From: Pedococcus bigeumensis
GTDB taxonomy: Bacteria; Actinomycetota; Actinomycetes; Actinomycetales; Dermatophilaceae
Assembly (NCBI RefSeq): GCF_006438965.1
Contig: NZ_RCZM01000001.1
Coordinates: forward strand, 559,097 to 623,096
Length of the DNA: 64,000 bases
Direction of reading: 5' to 3'
Numbering within the stretch: the first letter of the stretch is position 1; each line of letters opens with the position of its first letter. Of the stretch, positions 1-9,235 are shown one piece after another. The position numbers were made by a program, and so were the translations under genes. The notes beneath the pieces were generated by a model. It saw only the letters and a list, made by a program, of their open reading frames with translations. It did not search any database and was not told the origin of the DNA.

Positions 1-797
<797 letters not shown>

Positions 798-807
798 GCG
801 ACAGGCA

Positions 808-840
808 GGGTATGCCGGGTGGTCGCCACCCGGCATACCC
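808..840. terminator. Perfect 15-bp hairpin made of two GTATGCCG motifs
   Basis: A 15-nt arm at 808-822 pairs perfectly with 826-840 around a 3-nt loop. Each arm contains the dispersed GTATGCCG octamer. It lies 11 nt after the hpd stop and probably ends that transcript; no T-tract follows, so it could instead be an mRNA-stabilising hairpin. Confidence 0.6.
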
Positions 841-922
841 GGCGTCTGTCCTGGGGCTGGGGCTGCTCTCTGCGCTGGCATGACTGGCGGGGACCTCGCA
901 GCCAGCGTGAGAGGCTGGGCAC

Positions 923-1909
923 ATGGACATGCCCACGAAAGCCGGCTGGTACGACGACCCCGAGAACGACCAGCAGCTGCGCTACTTCGACGGTGTGGTC
1001 TGGTCCAAGCACACCACCCCGCGCTCGACGAGGGTGAACTCCGCGGCTGCCCAGCCCGGTCAGCAGGAGTTCCCCGGGCAGGGGCACGCACCCCAGTACC
1101 CCGGCCAGGTCCAGGCGCAGGCCCCCCAGCAGGCCCCGGGGTATGCCGCGCCGACGGCTCCCGGAGCAGGCGCGCCACCCGCTGGGCCCGCAACCACGCC
1201 CGGAGCACCACAGGCGACGTCGCCCGGTAGTCCCCAGCAGGCCGGCTGGCAGCAGCCGGGCCAGCCCGGTCAGCAGTACCCGGGCCAGAACCAGCAGTTC
1301 CCCGGGACCCCGCAGCAGGGTGGCTGGAACGCCACCGCCTACCCGGGCTGGCAGCCGGTGCCGACGACCCCGGACGGCCAGCCCCTGGCGAGCTATGGGC
1401 GACGGGCTGGGGCCTTTGCCATCGACTTCGTCGTGACGAGCGTCCTCGGCGGGCTGTTGTCGGCGCCGGTGCAGCTCAGCTCCAGTGGCGAGCTGCAGAA
1501 GGCCGTGGACGACTTCGTCGCCGGTGGCACCTCCACCAGCTTCCTCGACGCGGTGATGAACATGTCGGAGCAGAACCTCGTGCCGCTGACCCTGATCGGG
1601 CTGGCGACGAGCTTCCTCTACCACGTCATCTTCGTCGCGCTGTTGTCGGCGACACCCGGAAAGCTGCTGCTCGGGATCAGTGTCCGTCGACGCGCGGCGC
1701 CCGGACGCGTCGGCTGGTCGATCGCCGTCCGCCGTCGCTTGCTGCAGACGGTCCTGGGACTGCTGCCCCTCGTCCCGCTGCTGCAGCTGGCCTACCTGCT
1801 GGGTTCAGCGGTCGACCTGAGCTGGCCGCTCTGGGACGACAAGAAGCAGGCGCTGCACGACAAGATCGCCGGCACCAACGTGGTCGTCGGCAGGCAGCCG
1901 CCCCGCTAG
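923..1909 (+). CDS. DUF2510 and RDD domain membrane protein
   Basis: Predicted membrane protein of unknown function. The first 30 residues match the DUF2510 pattern (KAGWYDDP, LRYFDGVVW), followed by about 115 residues rich in Pro, Gln and Gly, then an RDD domain starting at SYGRRAGAFAIDF. The RDD part has hydrophobic segments around VTSVLGGLLS, TLIGLATSFLYHVIFVALL and TVLGLLPLVPLLQLAYLL, and the characteristic TPGKLLLGI and LHDKIAGT ends. The start at 923 has GAGAGG upstream; a second ATG two codons later is equally possible. RDD proteins are often suggested to be transporters or scaffold-like membrane proteins; no substrate can be inferred here. Confidence 0.85.
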   Translation: MDMPTKAGWYDDPENDQQLRYFDGVVWSKHTTPRSTRVNSAAAQPGQQEFPGQGHAPQYPGQVQAQAPQQAPGYAAPTAPGAGAPPAGPATTPGAPQATSPGSPQQAGWQQPGQPGQQYPGQNQQFPGTPQQGGWNATAYPGWQPVPTTPDGQPLASYGRRAGAFAIDFVVTSVLGGLLSAPVQLSSSGELQKAVDDFVAGGTSTSFLDAVMNMSEQNLVPLTLIGLATSFLYHVIFVALLSATPGKLLLGISVRRRAAPGRVGWSIAVRRRLLQTVLGLLPLVPLLQLAYLLGSAVDLSWPLWDDKKQALHDKIAGTNVVVGRQPPR

Positions 1910-1985
1910 CCCTGCCGCCGCGCCAGCCCTTCCGCGCGGCGCTGCCCGGTGGGTACGTGCGCGGCGGGTAACGCTGCGCGGTCGC

Positions 1986-3236
1986 TCAGCGAGCGGGGAG
2001 GATCCGCCCGCCGACCTCGCCGAGCCCGATCCGCGAACCAGCGGGACCCGGCGCCCACGCGCGCAGCACGACGGTGTCACCGTCCTCGAGGAAGCTGCGC
2101 TCGCTGCCGTCGGTCATCGTGACCGGCTCGGTGCCGTTCCAGGAGAGCTCGAGGAAGCTGCCGCGGCTGTCCCGAGCCGCCCCGGAGATGGTGCCCGAGC
2201 CGAACAGGTCACCGCTGCGGATCGACGCCCCGTTCACGGTCAGGTGCGCGAGCATCTGCGCGGGCGCCCAGTACATGTCGCGGTACTCAGGGCGTGACAC
2301 GACGGTCCCGTTCCACTCGACCTCGACGTGGATGTCGAGCCCGAAGACGGCATCGGCGGCGCCGCGCAGGTAGGGCAGGGGGAGCGGGTCCTGGGTCGGC
2401 AGCGCTGAACGTGCCGCCTCGAGGGCAGCCATCGGCGTCACCCAGGCAGAGATCGACGTTCCGAACGACTTGCCGAGGAACGGGCCCAGCGGGACGTACT
2501 CCCAGGCCTGGATGTCACGCGCGCTCCAGTCGTTGAGCAGCACGACCCCGAACAGGTGCTGCTCGGCGGCCAATGAGACGTCGACGCTCGCGCCCAACGT
2601 GGTGCTGCCGCCCACGACGAACCCCAGCTCGGCCTCGATGTCCAGCTTGCGGCTCGGCCCGAAGGTCGGTGCCGGGTCGGCAGGAGCCTTGCGCTGGCCG
2701 CTCGGTCGGACCACGTCGGTGCCGGACACCACCACCGTGCCTGAGCGGCCGTGGTACCCGATGGGCAGGTGCTTCCAGTTCGGGGTGAGCGGCTCGGAGT
2801 TGGGACGGAAGATCTTGCCGACGTTCGTGGCGTGGTGCTCGCTGGCGTAGAAGTCGACGTAGTCGGCCACCGCGATCGGCAGGTGCATGGTGACCTCGCC
2901 CAGCGGGATGAGGTGAGGTCGGACAGCCTCCTCGTGGACCGCCTCCGAGAAGACCTCGGTGAGCCAGTCCCGCGCGATGGTCCACGCCTGATGCCCAAGC
3001 TCGAGGAAGGGGTTGAGGCTCGGGTTCGCCCACGCCACAGCGAGATCCGGCCCATCGCCGACCCCCACCGCGTCCTTCCCGATCTGCGCCACCGCGCCGG
3101 CGTCGAGCACCCAGTCACCGATCCGCACCCCGACCCGGGGGGCGGTGCCGTTGGTCGAGAAGACGCCGTAGGGCAGGTTGGCGAGGCCGAACGGGTGGTC
3201 GTCGGGCAGGTCGAGCCAGGTGCTGGCGGAGGACAA
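1986..3236 (-). CDS. fahA: Fumarylacetoacetase
   Basis: Hydrolyses fumarylacetoacetate to fumarate and acetoacetate, the last step of tyrosine/homogentisate degradation. The 416-residue length is normal for the family. Recognisable segments are the N-terminal DHPFGLANLPYGVF, the catalytic-region YVDFYASEHHATNVG, the metal-site ELGFVVGG and VLLNDWSARDIQAWEYVPLGPF, and GSGTISG near the end. The start is a TTG at 3236, supported by an AAGGAG Shine-Dalgarno 6 nt upstream; no ATG or GTG lies nearby. It begins one base after the stop of the upstream gene, so the two are cotranscribed and probably translationally coupled. Confidence 0.96.
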   Translation of the reverse strand: MSSASTWLDLPDDHPFGLANLPYGVFSTNGTAPRVGVRIGDWVLDAGAVAQIGKDAVGVGDGPDLAVAWANPSLNPFLELGHQAWTIARDWLTEVFSEAVHEEAVRPHLIPLGEVTMHLPIAVADYVDFYASEHHATNVGKIFRPNSEPLTPNWKHLPIGYHGRSGTVVVSGTDVVRPSGQRKAPADPAPTFGPSRKLDIEAELGFVVGGSTTLGASVDVSLAAEQHLFGVVLLNDWSARDIQAWEYVPLGPFLGKSFGTSISAWVTPMAALEAARSALPTQDPLPLPYLRGAADAVFGLDIHVEVEWNGTVVSRPEYRDMYWAPAQMLAHLTVNGASIRSGDLFGSGTISGAARDSRGSFLELSWNGTEPVTMTDGSERSFLEDGDTVVLRAWAPGPAGSRIGLGEVGGRILPAR

Positions 3237-3237
3237 G

Positions 3238-4092
3238 TCAGGCTCCTTGGACGAGGCCGAGCGTGGTGAGCTCGCCGATCGGGTCGGTCACCTCACAGCA
3301 TCCGTATGCCGTGAAGAAGGCCCGCACGATCGCCGCGTCGGCAGCGCTCATCCGGGTGATCTGGGGGACGAGGACGGCCGGATCGCGTTCCGCCAGAAGG
3401 GGAACGAGCTCGTCGACCTCCTCGCCGTTGAGCGCCCACCGGACGGCGGCGAGGACGTTGAGCAGGCCGTGCTGCTCCTCGCCGTCGTGGGTGCCGCGAA
3501 GGGCGTGATGCAGGCCGCCGGTGAGCTTGAAGCCGAGGTCGTGGTCGATGGCCGCGCGGACGAACGTCGCCAGCTCGGTCTCGTCCGGCCAGGCCCACGT
3601 CTCGGTCGCGCCGGTGCGGAACTTCGCCTGCAGCGGGGCGAGATCCGAGGCGTCGGAGGCGATGTCGGCGATGGCAGCCACCTGGTCCGAGCCTCGGGGC
3701 ACCTCGAGACTGAGGGGCAGCCCGCCGAGGTCGGTGGCCCGCCAGTCGGGCGTCCAGCCGAGCTCTGCACCCGCGACCTCGACTCCAGTGGTTGAGCGCA
3801 GCACCCCGACGGCGGCGGCCACCACCTCGCCGGGGGTGCCGGGGCGACCGATGACCCCCACGCGCAGCGGCTCACGATCGAGCAGGGGCTCGAGGTCACC
3901 GGCCGCGGAAGCGGGGACGAGCAGCGGACCCACGCACGCGGCATACCCGCTGGTGCGGTGGACGCGGTGCCTGCGGACCGCTTCGGGAAGCGGCGCGTTG
4001 CCGGGCGGGAAGACCGCGGCGTCGTCCACGAGGGAGGCGAACAGGGACGGCTCGGCAGGGCGGTCGGCGCGGGCATCCGACAGCGGTGGCAT
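3238..4092 (-). CDS. Uncharacterised protein of the homogentisate cluster
   Basis: A 284-residue protein that I cannot assign to a named family. Visible features are an N-terminal LVDDAAVFPPG block, a central QAKFRTG, the LGFKLTGGLHHALRG segment and EQHGLLNVLAA. Alternating hydrophobic strands and helices would fit an alpha/beta barrel, but that is only an impression. It is the promoter-proximal gene of the pair with fahA and diverges from hmgA, so a role in homogentisate breakdown is likely. The ATG at 4092 is chosen because a TAGCCT hexamer ends 7 nt upstream, the leaderless arrangement seen throughout this window. No maleylacetoacetate isomerase is visible here, so that step is one candidate role (inference). 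Confidence 0.75.
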   Translation of the reverse strand: MPPLSDARADRPAEPSLFASLVDDAAVFPPGNAPLPEAVRRHRVHRTSGYAACVGPLLVPASAAGDLEPLLDREPLRVGVIGRPGTPGEVVAAAVGVLRSTTGVEVAGAELGWTPDWRATDLGGLPLSLEVPRGSDQVAAIADIASDASDLAPLQAKFRTGATETWAWPDETELATFVRAAIDHDLGFKLTGGLHHALRGTHDGEEQHGLLNVLAAVRWALNGEEVDELVPLLAERDPAVLVPQITRMSAADAAIVRAFFTAYGCCEVTDPIGELTTLGLVQGA

Positions 4093-4099
4093 GACGGGC

Positions 4100-4105
4100 A
4101 GGCTA
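4100..4105 (-). promoter_or_regulatory. -10 element for a leaderless transcript (fahA operon)
   Basis: TAGCCT on the minus strand ends 7 nt before the ATG at 4092. This spacing puts the transcription start at or next to the start codon. The same hexamer family precedes many other starts in the window. Confidence 0.5.
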
Positions 4106-4168
4106 CTAGGGTGGGACGGGGCCGAGGACCCGGCCCGCACCGACGCGAGACCACACCGAGGTGGACCT

Positions 4169-5458
4169 GTGGCGCACTACCAGGCGATGGGCAGCATCCC
4201 GCCCAAGAGACACACCCAGCACCGCCGGCCGGCCGGCCGCGGGAAGAAGGGCGAGCTCTACTACGAGGAGCTGATGGGGGAGGAGGGGTTCTCCTCGGAC
4301 TCCTCGCTGCTCTACCACCGCAACATCCCCTCGACCATCGCGGCTGCGCGCGAGTGGGCCATCGGCGACCTGTCGACCACGCCGAACCACCCGCTCACGC
4401 CACGGCACCTCAAGCTGCACGACCTGTTCGAGGCCAAGGACGTCAAGAACACCGACGTCGTGACCGGGCGTCGTCTCGTCCTCGGCAACGGTGACGTCCG
4501 CATCTCGTATGCCGTGGCCGGGGCTCCCAGCCCGTGGTACCGCAACGGGATCGGTGACGAGTGCGTGTACGTCGAGCGCGGGGCGGCGCGCGTCGAGACG
4601 GTGTTCGGCGCGTTCGACGTGGCGCAGGGCGACTACCTCGTGATCCCCCGGGCCACGACCCACCGGTGGATCCCGAAGCGCTCCACCAAGGAACCGCTTC
4701 GGGCCTACTGCATCGAGGCCAACTCGCACATCGCGCCGCCGAAGCGCTACCTGAGCAAGTACGGGCAGCTGCTCGAGCACGCGCCCTACTGCGAGCGCGA
4801 CCTGCGACAGCCGTCTGGGCCGCTCCTTGCCGAGGACGTGGGTGCCAAGGCGGGCGACGAGACCGAGGTCTACCTCAAGCACCGCGGCACCGGGCCCGGG
4901 GGAATCGTCGGGACCGTGCACACTCTGCCGTTCCACCCGCTCGACGTCGTGGGCTGGGACGGCTGCCTCTACCCCTACGCGTTCAACGTCAGCGACTACG
5001 AGCCGATTACGGGGCGGGTGCACCAGCCGCCGCCGGTGCACCAGGTCTTCGAGGGCTGGAACTTCGTCATCTGCAACTTCGTGCCGCGCAAGGTGGACTA
5101 CCACCCGCTGTCGATCCCGGTGCCGTACTACCACTCGAACGTCGACAGCGACGAGATCATGTTCTACGTCGACGGCGACTACGAGGCGCGCAAGGGGTCG
5201 GGCATCGGCAAGGGCTCGATCTCGGTGCACCCCGGGGGTCACGCGCACGGCCCACAGCCTGGTGCGTCCGAGGGCTCGATCGGCGTCGAGTACTTCGACG
5301 AGCTCGCCGTCATGGTCGACACGTTCCGACCCCTGGAGCTGGGCGAGGGTGGCCGAGCCGTCGACGACGGCAAGTACGCGTGGTCCTGGAGCCGAGGTCG
5401 GGCCGCCGCCGGTGGTGCGCCGAAGGGTGCCGACGGGTCGGACTACAGCATCGGGTGA
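4169..5458 (+). CDS. hmgA: Homogentisate 1,2-dioxygenase
   Basis: Iron-dependent ring-cleaving dioxygenase that turns homogentisate into maleylacetoacetate. The protein is 429 residues from the GTG at 4169; this start gives the family-typical N-terminus AHYQAMGSIPPKRHTQ, and an ATG at 4187 is the alternative. The C-terminal active site shows the His of YYHSNVDSDE, the Glu of the same segment and the His of GGHAHGP, in the order known for the iron ligands. It is transcribed divergently from fahA and its uncharacterised partner, with a 76-bp shared promoter region between them. Confidence 0.95.
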   Translation: MAHYQAMGSIPPKRHTQHRRPAGRGKKGELYYEELMGEEGFSSDSSLLYHRNIPSTIAAAREWAIGDLSTTPNHPLTPRHLKLHDLFEAKDVKNTDVVTGRRLVLGNGDVRISYAVAGAPSPWYRNGIGDECVYVERGAARVETVFGAFDVAQGDYLVIPRATTHRWIPKRSTKEPLRAYCIEANSHIAPPKRYLSKYGQLLEHAPYCERDLRQPSGPLLAEDVGAKAGDETEVYLKHRGTGPGGIVGTVHTLPFHPLDVVGWDGCLYPYAFNVSDYEPITGRVHQPPPVHQVFEGWNFVICNFVPRKVDYHPLSIPVPYYHSNVDSDEIMFYVDGDYEARKGSGIGKGSISVHPGGHAHGPQPGASEGSIGVEYFDELAVMVDTFRPLELGEGGRAVDDGKYAWSWSRGRAAAGGAPKGADGSDYSIG

Positions 5459-5624
5459 CCCAGCGGTGGGGTGAGCCTCGTCGATGAGCGGGGCTGTCTG
5501 GGACACAGCATGTCGAATGTCCGTTTTCGCGAGTAGGGTTGGGAACCCCCGCCACGTCGACGCAGCCGTGGCTTGCGCACCGGGCACTCCGTGAGCTCCC
5601 GGCCACTTGTCGTTGGAGGCAATC

Positions 5625-7523
5625 GTGACGTCCGCACGCACCGCCGTTCAGGAGCTCGCCCAGCAGGAGCGCAGCCGTCGCGAGATGATCGCGCTCGCCG
5701 TGGTGGGTGGAGCAGGGGCCGCCGTCTTCGGCGGCGCCACGCGCGCAGACGCAGCGCCCGAGAAGGGGCCACTGAAGTCGGACCAGCCGGCACGGTTCCG
5801 GCTCACCGTGCTCGGGACGACGGACACCCACGGCAACGTCTTCAACTGGGACTACTTCAAGGACGTCGAGTACGACGACTCGGCCCACAACGACATCGGC
5901 CTGGCCAAGATCTCGACTCTCGTGACGGCGATGCGCGCCGAGCGGGGCGAGGCCAACACGCTCCTGCTCGACGCCGGCGACACGATCCAGGGCACCCCGC
6001 TGGCCTACTACTACGCCAAGGTCGACCCGATCACCGGTGGCTCTGTCCACCCGATGGCCAAGGCGATGAACGCCATCGGCTACGACGCGGCCGCCCTGGG
6101 CAACCACGAGTACAACTACGGCCTCGAGACCCTCCGCGCCTTCGAGTCCCAGCTCGACTTCCCCCTGCTCAGCGCCAACTCGGTCGACTGGGCCAGCGGT
6201 GCGCCCATCTTCAAGCCCTACCTCATCCGCACCTTCAAGGCTCGCGGCAAGGCCGTCAAGGTCGGCATCCTCGGGCTCGTCACCCCCGGCGTGGCCATCT
6301 GGGACAAGGCCAACGTCGAGGGTCAGGTCCGCTTCCCCGGGATCGTCGAGCAGGCCAAGGTGATGGTGCCCAGGCTCAAGGCAGCCGGGTGCGATCTCGT
6401 GATCGTGTCCTGCCACTCAGGTGCCACGCCCGGCTCCTCCTACGGCGACGCACTGCCCTTCCCGGAGAACGCGTCACGCCAGCTCGCTGAGGAGGTGGCG
6501 GGGGTGGACGCCGTGCTCGTCGGACACGCCCACGTCGAGATCATCGAGAACCTCGTCGCCAGCAAGGTCACCCCCGGCAAGAAGGTGCTGTTGACCGAGC
6601 CGCTCAAGTGGGGCATGCGCCTGTCGGTCATGGACTTCGACCTCGACTACGTCAAGGGACGCTGGGTGCTGGTCGACGCCCACTCGCACGTGCTCAATGC
6701 CAACACCGTCACCGAGGACCCCGAGGTCGCGGACCTCGTCCGTGACGACCACGCCATCGTGCGCACCTACGTCAACTCGGTCATCGGGACCTGCACGATG
6801 GCCATGTCGGCCGCCACCGCACGGTTCGAGGACACCGCCGCGATCGACTTCATCAACCACGTCCAGGCCGGCGCTGTGAGGGCCGCCCTGGTGGGGACGG
6901 CGGACGAGTCGCTGCCGGTGCTGTCCATTGCCGCGCCGTTCAACCGGGACGCCGCCATCCCCGCCGGCAACGTCACGGTGCGTGACGTCGCGGGCCTCTA
7001 CATCTACGACAACACGTTGCTCGGGATCCGCTTCTCCGGCGCCCAGGTCAAGGCCTACCTCGAGTACTCGGCGGCCTTCTTCAAGACGGTGACCGGCCCC
7101 GGGCCCTATGCCCCTGACGACGTGACCGGCGCCCTCAGCCCCACGACGGGGACCACGATCCCGGACTACAACTACGACATCATGGGCGGGCTCGACGCGT
7201 CGCTCGCCTACGACATCGACATCGCCAAGCCGGTGGGGCAGCGCATTGCCAACCTCACGTACGCGGGCCAGGCGATCGACCCTGCGGCCCAGTTCGTCAT
7301 CGCCATCAACAACTACCGACAGTCCGGTGGTGGTGGTTTCCCCGGCGTCACCACCGCGCCCGTGCTCTACAACGCGCAGGTCGAGATCCGCCAGCTGCTC
7401 ATCGACTGGACCGTCGACCAGGGCGTCATCGACCCGACCACGTTCACGACCTACGACTGGAAGCTCGTGGCCAACGGCCAGCCGGTCGTCGTCGAGGGTG
7501 CAGCAGAGGGCGGCCGGCACTAA
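5625..7523 (+). CDS. Exported 5'-nucleotidase family metallophosphatase
   Basis: Two-domain periplasm/cell-surface-type nucleotidase likely to release phosphate from nucleotides or related phosphoesters. The GTG at 5625 follows a GGAGG Shine-Dalgarno with 5-nt spacing. Residues about 1-45 form an export signal with SRREMIALAVVGGAG, which resembles a twin-arginine signal, ending near ATRADAA. The metallophosphatase domain has TDTHGN, DAGDTIQGTP, GNHEYNYG, SCHSG and GHAHVEI, which supply the metal ligands. The C-terminal nucleotidase domain follows, with PLLSIAAPFNRDAAI-like and NNYRQSGGGGF segments. It stands alone as a transcription unit. Confidence 0.9.
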   Translation: MTSARTAVQELAQQERSRREMIALAVVGGAGAAVFGGATRADAAPEKGPLKSDQPARFRLTVLGTTDTHGNVFNWDYFKDVEYDDSAHNDIGLAKISTLVTAMRAERGEANTLLLDAGDTIQGTPLAYYYAKVDPITGGSVHPMAKAMNAIGYDAAALGNHEYNYGLETLRAFESQLDFPLLSANSVDWASGAPIFKPYLIRTFKARGKAVKVGILGLVTPGVAIWDKANVEGQVRFPGIVEQAKVMVPRLKAAGCDLVIVSCHSGATPGSSYGDALPFPENASRQLAEEVAGVDAVLVGHAHVEIIENLVASKVTPGKKVLLTEPLKWGMRLSVMDFDLDYVKGRWVLVDAHSHVLNANTVTEDPEVADLVRDDHAIVRTYVNSVIGTCTMAMSAATARFEDTAAIDFINHVQAGAVRAALVGTADESLPVLSIAAPFNRDAAIPAGNVTVRDVAGLYIYDNTLLGIRFSGAQVKAYLEYSAAFFKTVTGPGPYAPDDVTGALSPTTGTTIPDYNYDIMGGLDASLAYDIDIAKPVGQRIANLTYAGQAIDPAAQFVIAINNYRQSGGGGFPGVTTAPVLYNAQVEIRQLLIDWTVDQGVIDPTTFTTYDWKLVANGQPVVVEGAAEGGRH

Positions 7524-7525
7524 CC

Positions 7526-7562
7526 GGGCGCCCCGCCACTCATCGGTCACCGATGGGCGCCC
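7526..7562. terminator. Bidirectional terminator-like hairpin between convergent genes
   Basis: An inner 7-bp stem (7541-7547 with 7549-7555) closes on a single C, and outer GGGCGCC/GGCGCCC arms (7526-7532 and 7556-7562) extend it with an 8-nt bulge. It lies between the nucleotidase stop and the convergent NirD-like gene. A further 16-bp palindrome at 7563-7578 spans that gene's stop codon. Confidence 0.5.
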
Positions 7563-7568
7563 CGGCGC

Positions 7569-7994
7569 CTAGGCGCCGATGCTCACCCCAGCCAGGGTGG
7601 CTCGTGGACTGCGGGCAGGGCCGACGTGGACGACGTCACCGATGAGCTCCACGGCGAAGGTGCGCAGCCGCTGCTGTGGCATGTCGATGGCGTTCAGGCA
7701 CGCGCCGGTCCGCAGGTCGAACACGAGGTGGTACATCGGCGACACGACCACGGGTGTGTGACCGACCCGTGACAGCCGGCCACCTGCGATGCCACAGGCG
7801 GTGTAGGGGTTCCGGTCCTCGACCGCCCAGACCCGGTCACCCGACCGGAACAGCGCGACGGCCTCGCCGGCAACCGGGAAGGACGCGCCGTGCCGGGTCG
7901 GCAGGTGCTTGAGCCCGATGAGCGCCACCATGTCCCGCGCCGCCCTCGGCGACGCCACCGGCGGCCCCGTGGCACCATCGCTGTCCTCGTCCAC
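7569..7994 (-). CDS. NirD-like (ligand-less Rieske fold) protein
   Basis: A 141-residue protein resembling the small subunit of assimilatory nitrite reductase. The segments SGDRVWAVEDRNPYT, VVVSPMYHLVFDLRTG and VELIGDVVHVGP line up with the same positions in NirD at 10479-10901. It has no CxH...CxxH cluster motif, as is normal for NirD. It is the last gene of the nitrate operon, 128 nt after hemD, with a GTG start at 7994. A duplicate or diverged NirD, or a related oxidoreductase partner, are the options; the second copy is unusual. Confidence 0.7.
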   Translation of the reverse strand: MDEDSDGATGPPVASPRAARDMVALIGLKHLPTRHGASFPVAGEAVALFRSGDRVWAVEDRNPYTACGIAGGRLSRVGHTPVVVSPMYHLVFDLRTGACLNAIDMPQQRLRTFAVELIGDVVHVGPARSPRATLAGVSIGA

Positions 7995-8122
7995 GCCGTC
8001 AGGCTAGGGACGGGCTGTTTCGCGGCGACGGTGCTCGTGTGACGTCCCTGTAAACCCTCCGCCCGGAAGGCTGGCCCTGCCCTCATCGGGCGGTCGCGGG
8101 CCATCGCCCGGTGGGGCCGGCT

Positions 8123-9235
8123 TCACGTGGCCAGACGGTAGCCGCGCTTCACGACAGTCTGGATCAGGGCGCGGCCGCACACGTCGCGCAGCCGCGCGAC
8201 CGCGACCTCCGCCGTGTGCGGGTCGGCCGAGTCTCCCGGAAGCACCGCAAGGACCTGTGCACGGGTCACCACATCGCCCCCGGCGTCGGCGAGCAGGCGC
8301 AGCACCTCCAGGCCGTTGGGGGAGACCGGAAGGACGTGGCCGTCGAGCAGGGCAACAGTGCTGCGCACCTGGAGTGGCCCGGCGCTCGTGAGCACCGCGG
8401 TCGACTGTGCCTGCTCGAAGTGCCCAACCAGGGCCCGGACCAGCGCCCCCAACCTGCCGCGGTCCGGTATCAATGGCGTGATTCCCCTGTCCTGCAACGG
8501 CTTTGCCGTGACCGGACCGACGGCAGCCGCCACCAGGGCGCCGGACGCCATACGCGCGGCGATGCCCGTCCACTGGTCCTGCAGCTCGGCCTCGGCCAGC
8601 CAGGCAGCCGCTCCCGGCGCGGACGTGAAGACGACGGCGTCGATCTGTCCTGCGGCGGCAGCGTGCACGGACTCGCGGAGGGCCGCTGGCTGAGGGGACG
8701 GACCCCACCGGTAGACCACGAGGCTCACCACGTCCGCGCCGGCAGCCGAGAGCTCGGTGTCGACACCGTCAGCGCCCGCGCCGTGGTGCTGCACTGCGAT
8801 GCGCACTCCCGCGACCCCTTCGGTGAGGAGCAGGTCGAGGATCTCGGCAGAGGTCTCGGACTCTGCCACCCAGTCGGCCTGGAGTCCCGCGGCCTGGATC
8901 GCGCCGTGTGCCTTGGGTCCACGGGCGACGATCCGGGCGCCGGACAGCACGTCGATGAGCTCGTCCGCCACCCCGGCCGCGTCGGCGGCCTCGACCCACC
9001 CTCGGAACCCGATGCCGGTGGTGATGACGACGATGTCCGGAGGGGACTCCAACAGGCGCTTGGTGTCGAGGAGGAGCTGGTCGTCGTGCTCGTGCGGCAC
9101 GATGCTCAGGGCTGGCGCGTGCCGGACCGTGGCGCCGCGCCGAGTCAGCGCCGACGAGAGCTCGGCCGAGCGGCGGTCCGCCGTGACGAGGACGACGCAT
9201 CCGGCCATGACCTGGCTGAGTCGGCTCGCCGTCAC
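8123..9235 (-). CDS. hemD: Uroporphyrinogen-III synthase fused to a winged-helix DNA-binding domain
   Basis: The first 265 or so residues look like HemD, which closes hydroxymethylbilane to uroporphyrinogen III; visible blocks are DIVVITTGIGFRGWVEAA, IDAVVFTSAPGAAAWL and ALVAAAVGPVTAKPL. The last 95 residues resemble an OmpR-type winged helix (VSPNGLEVLRLLADAGGDVVTR, HTAEVAVARLRDVCG, VVKRGYRLAT). The 370-residue length equals the sum of both. Its GTG start overlaps the siroheme synthase stop by 4 bp. Placement suggests it feeds siroheme synthesis for NirB and may also regulate the operon; the regulatory role is inference. Confidence 0.85.
   Translation of the reverse strand: MTASRLSQVMAGCVVLVTADRRSAELSSALTRRGATVRHAPALSIVPHEHDDQLLLDTKRLLESPPDIVVITTGIGFRGWVEAADAAGVADELIDVLSGARIVARGPKAHGAIQAAGLQADWVAESETSAEILDLLLTEGVAGVRIAVQHHGAGADGVDTELSAAGADVVSLVVYRWGPSPQPAALRESVHAAAAGQIDAVVFTSAPGAAAWLAEAELQDQWTGIAARMASGALVAAAVGPVTAKPLQDRGITPLIPDRGRLGALVRALVGHFEQAQSTAVLTSAGPLQVRSTVALLDGHVLPVSPNGLEVLRLLADAGGDVVTRAQVLAVLPGDSADPHTAEVAVARLRDVCGRALIQTVVKRGYRLAT

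Noticed and set aside
4106-5641. A 511-codon minus-strand frame opposite hmgA
   Set aside because: hmgA is unambiguous with its iron ligands, and the antisense frame has only Arg/Val/Asp-rich shadow sequence.
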